Below, piece after piece: positions 47,677 to 49,503 of a DNA stretch of 49,503 nucleotides. Source of the DNA: Cyclobacteriaceae bacterium (GTDB lineage Bacteria; Bacteroidota; Bacteroidia; Cytophagales; Cyclobacteriaceae); the NCBI GenBank assembly GCA_012033595.1, contig JAAUQL010000038.1, positions 1-49,503 of the forward strand, given 5' to 3'. Under the pieces are notes generated by a model. It made no database searches, was not told the origin of the DNA, and saw nothing but the letters and a program-made list of their open reading frames with translations. Each line of letters opens with the position of its first letter. Position 1 is the stretch's first letter. Position numbers and translations under genes: made by a program.

Positions 47677-48051
47677 TTAGCTGGTAAGTTTCTTTACCGT
47701 ATCTACGAGGTTGTCGAAGTTGAGTGGTTTTTGCAGATAGTCATTGATCCCCACATTTTTGAAATCGTCGAGACTGTAGTTTTTGGCATTGCCGGTAATG
47801 GCCACTATAGGTATTCGAGATTTTTTTTCATCCGACAGAGCCCTTATTTGTCTGGCACACTCCATACCATCCATCTGGGGCATGTTTATATCCATCAGGA
47901 TAATATCAAAGTATTCACTTTCCAGCATTTTAAGCACCTGATTTCCATTTTTTGCCGAGAAAATTTCATAGTTCTGTATTTGCAATATTTTCCTTGTAAG
48001 GTTTTGTATTACAGAACTATCTTCCGCGATCAGTACTTTTTTAGCTCCCAT
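47677..48051 (-). CDS. Single-domain (CheY-like) response regulator
   Basis: A 124-residue receiver domain without an output domain. It has the acidic pocket (IAEDSS, Glu10-Asp11), phosphoacceptor Asp54 in LMDINMPQMDGM, Thr86 in IVAITGNA and Lys108 in YLQKPLNF. It starts two bases after the kinase stop and ends on the base before the 88-residue gene, so translation of all is probably coupled. It can act as a shuttle from the kinase HPt domain or by protein-protein contact. Target unknown. Confidence 0.93.
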   Translation of the reverse strand: MGAKKVLIAEDSSVIQNLTRKILQIQNYEIFSAKNGNQVLKMLESEYFDIILMDINMPQMDGMECARQIRALSDEKKSRIPIVAITGNAKNYSLDDFKNVGINDYLQKPLNFDNLVDTVKKLTS

Positions 48052-48053
48052 GA

Positions 48054-49503
48054 TTATTTATTTAGAAATGTTGGATAATATGCTTTGAACTCTTCAAAAT
48101 AGAATTTCAACTCTTCCAGTTCTGCAGCCAGGCCTTCATAGATTTTTTGCTCTTCTTTCAACCTCCCCTCAATCTGAATAGTCAGGTTAGAAACTTTTTC
48201 TATCCCCAATGTACCGGCATTGCCCTTTAGTGTATGCAAATTAATCAAAATATTTTCGTAGTTGCCATCCTCCAACGAAAGAATACAGCTATCGATCTGT
48301 TCCTGTCCTTCATTTTCAAAATCATTGAACACGTTCATCACCATCTCTTCTCCTCCGTATTTTTTGAGTTGGGCGACCACTTCCTGATTGATGACGCTGA
48401 CCTGAACAGGCGCCACATCTATCTCTACTTCCTTTTCCCCTTTTTCGATGTTCATCAGGCTGCGTATTTTATTCAACAGCTCGCTTGCCTTGATCGGTTT
48501 GGATATATAATCGTCCAAACCTGATTTGATAAATCGCTCTTTGTCCTCTTTCATGGAATAGGCCGTCATGGCGACAATGGGCGCCAGTTCTTTCAATCCA
48601 AGTTCTTTTATTTTTTTGGTGGCGGTCACGCCGTCCATGTCCGGCATTTGTATATCCATAAAGATGATGTCATACGAGCCCTTTTTTGCTTTATTGATGG
48701 CATCCTGCCCGTTTACGGCCACGTCCACATCGCAGCCCGATTTTTTCAAAATTTCACCGGCCACTTGTCTGTTTACCATATTGTCATCGACGAGCAGCAC
48801 TTTTGGAACAATTTCGTTGAAAAAATTATTGATCGTTACATCCTTCTTCATCAATTCGTCGTCGTCAATGATTTGTTCATCGGTTTCTTCTGCTTCGAAG
48901 GTAAACCAGAAAGAACTGCCCAAACCCAGAGCGGAATACACCCCGATATCGCCACCCATTAGCTTGCAAAGCTCCTTGGAGATAGACAATCCGAGGCCTG
49001 TGCCTCCAAAAGATTTGGTGGAAGAATCTTCGATCTGGCTGAAACTGCTAAACAGTTTTTTTACATTTTCTTGCGATATGCCTATACCACTGTCGCTCAC
49101 CACCACTTTGATGGTGGCTTTGCCGGCATTTTTCACTATGGTCTTCAGACTGATATTGATGGATCCGCCGCCATCGGTAAATTTGATGGCATTTGATGTG
49201 AGGTTGGCCAAGACTTGTAGCAACCGGGTTTCATCCATCATTACCTTTTCGGGCAGGTTTTTGTCCATATGATAGTATAGGTTGATGTCTTTGACCTGTG
49301 CCTGTTGCGAAAACAATGCGTAGAGCTTTTCCATGGTATTTTTGAGCTTTACGGGTATTTTCCTCAGCTCAAGCTTACCTGCATCTATTTTAGACAGGTC
49401 GAGTATGTCGTTGAGGATGTTGAGCAGGGTCTCAGATGATTTCTTGATGGTCTGTACATACCGGTGTTGTTCTTCGTCGAGCACCGTGCTATTCATCAGG
49501 TCT
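48054..49503 (-). CDS. Hybrid histidine kinase with receiver and HPt domains, 5' part off the right edge
   Basis: The frame is open at the right edge. The last dimerisation helix (DLMNSTVLDEEQHRYVQTIK, ILNDILDLSKIDAGKLEL) is present; the H-box should lie just outside. Counting from the Met at 49496: N-box LTSNAIKFT (99-107), G1 DSGIGI (135-140), GGTGLGL (164-170), receiver domain with VLLVDDN and phosphoacceptor Asp281 (IFMDIQMPDMDG), and a C-terminal HPt domain with His421 in NLHTLKGNAGTLG. This is a phosphorelay protein: HisKA to internal REC to HPt, then probably to the single-domain regulator next door. Sensor input is not in the window. Confidence 0.93.
   Translation of the reverse strand, partial: DLMNSTVLDEEQHRYVQTIKKSSETLLNILNDILDLSKIDAGKLELRKIPVKLKNTMEKLYALFSQQAQVKDINLYYHMDKNLPEKVMMDETRLLQVLANLTSNAIKFTDGGGSINISLKTIVKNAGKATIKVVVSDSGIGISQENVKKLFSSFSQIEDSSTKSFGGTGLGLSISKELCKLMGGDIGVYSALGLGSSFWFTFEAEETDEQIIDDDELMKKDVTINNFFNEIVPKVLLVDDNMVNRQVAGEILKKSGCDVDVAVNGQDAINKAKKGSYDIIFMDIQMPDMDGVTATKKIKELGLKELAPIVAMTAYSMKEDKERFIKSGLDDYISKPIKASELLNKIRSLMNIEKGEKEVEIDVAPVQVSVINQEVVAQLKKYGGEEMVMNVFNDFENEGQEQIDSCILSLEDGNYENILINLHTLKGNAGTLGIEKVSNLTIQIEGRLKEEQKIYEGLAAELEELKFYFEEFKAYYPTFLNK

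Overview
The window reads as a chromosome segment of a Bacteroidota bacterium, most likely of the order Cytophagales (inference from gene content and order; no 16S rRNA is present). Pointers are a SusC/SusD pair, a TANFOR-domain secreted protein, an IPExxxVDY-family protein beside acpP, an S46 dipeptidyl peptidase, the order purH-mreB-mreC-mreD-PBP2-rodA, a short F1 epsilon subunit, no obvious Shine-Dalgarno sequences, and several promoter -7 boxes of the Bacteroidota form TAnnTTTG.

Layout. 1-553: 5' part of a GC-rich secreted TANFOR-type gene leaving the left edge. 965-2732: atpD-atpC, closed by a strong hairpin terminator. 2971-5440: recO and tdk (minus) and an uncharacterised plus-strand gene. 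5441-5917: non-coding, with an inverted repeat and one copy of a dispersed repeat. 5918-12991: the cell-elongation cluster rodA, PBP2, mreD, mreC, mreB behind purH, with a good promoter in front of purH. 13177-19486: purN, a UbiA prenyltransferase, a DUF2520 oxidoreductase, a large exported WG-repeat protein and a Tat-exported Gfo/Idh/MocA oxidoreductase. 19837-24547: susD and susC. 24982-26226: a membrane-anchored metallophosphoesterase. 26707-33304: a four-gene RND efflux operon (tetR-tolC-hlyD-acrB) with a candidate operator and a divergent alpha/beta hydrolase. 35180-38893: a DPP7-like S46 peptidase and a small Omp85-type barrel. 38962-44335: lgt, nadE, rnc, fabF, acpP. 44679-45107: IPExxxVDY protein. 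45096-49503: a tightly coupled operon of hybrid histidine kinase, CheY-like regulator, 88-residue protein, MBL-fold hydrolase and an RqcH/NFACT protein.

The main hidden structure is technical. Nine genes are broken by 13 frameshifts, and every one is repaired by adding back a single base, nearly always in an A/T run. This looks like homopolymer under-calling rather than gene decay, so I annotate these as single repaired genes and give repaired lengths. The most interesting biological arrangement is the phosphorelay-to-RqcH operon at the right end, whose five genes overlap or abut by a few bases. Other items of note are a 61-bp dispersed repeat present twice, a palindrome-rich intergenic region controlling the efflux operon, and a short secreted ORF with one in-frame stop beside a repeat copy. 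I found no tRNA, rRNA, CRISPR array, insertion sequence or phage gene.
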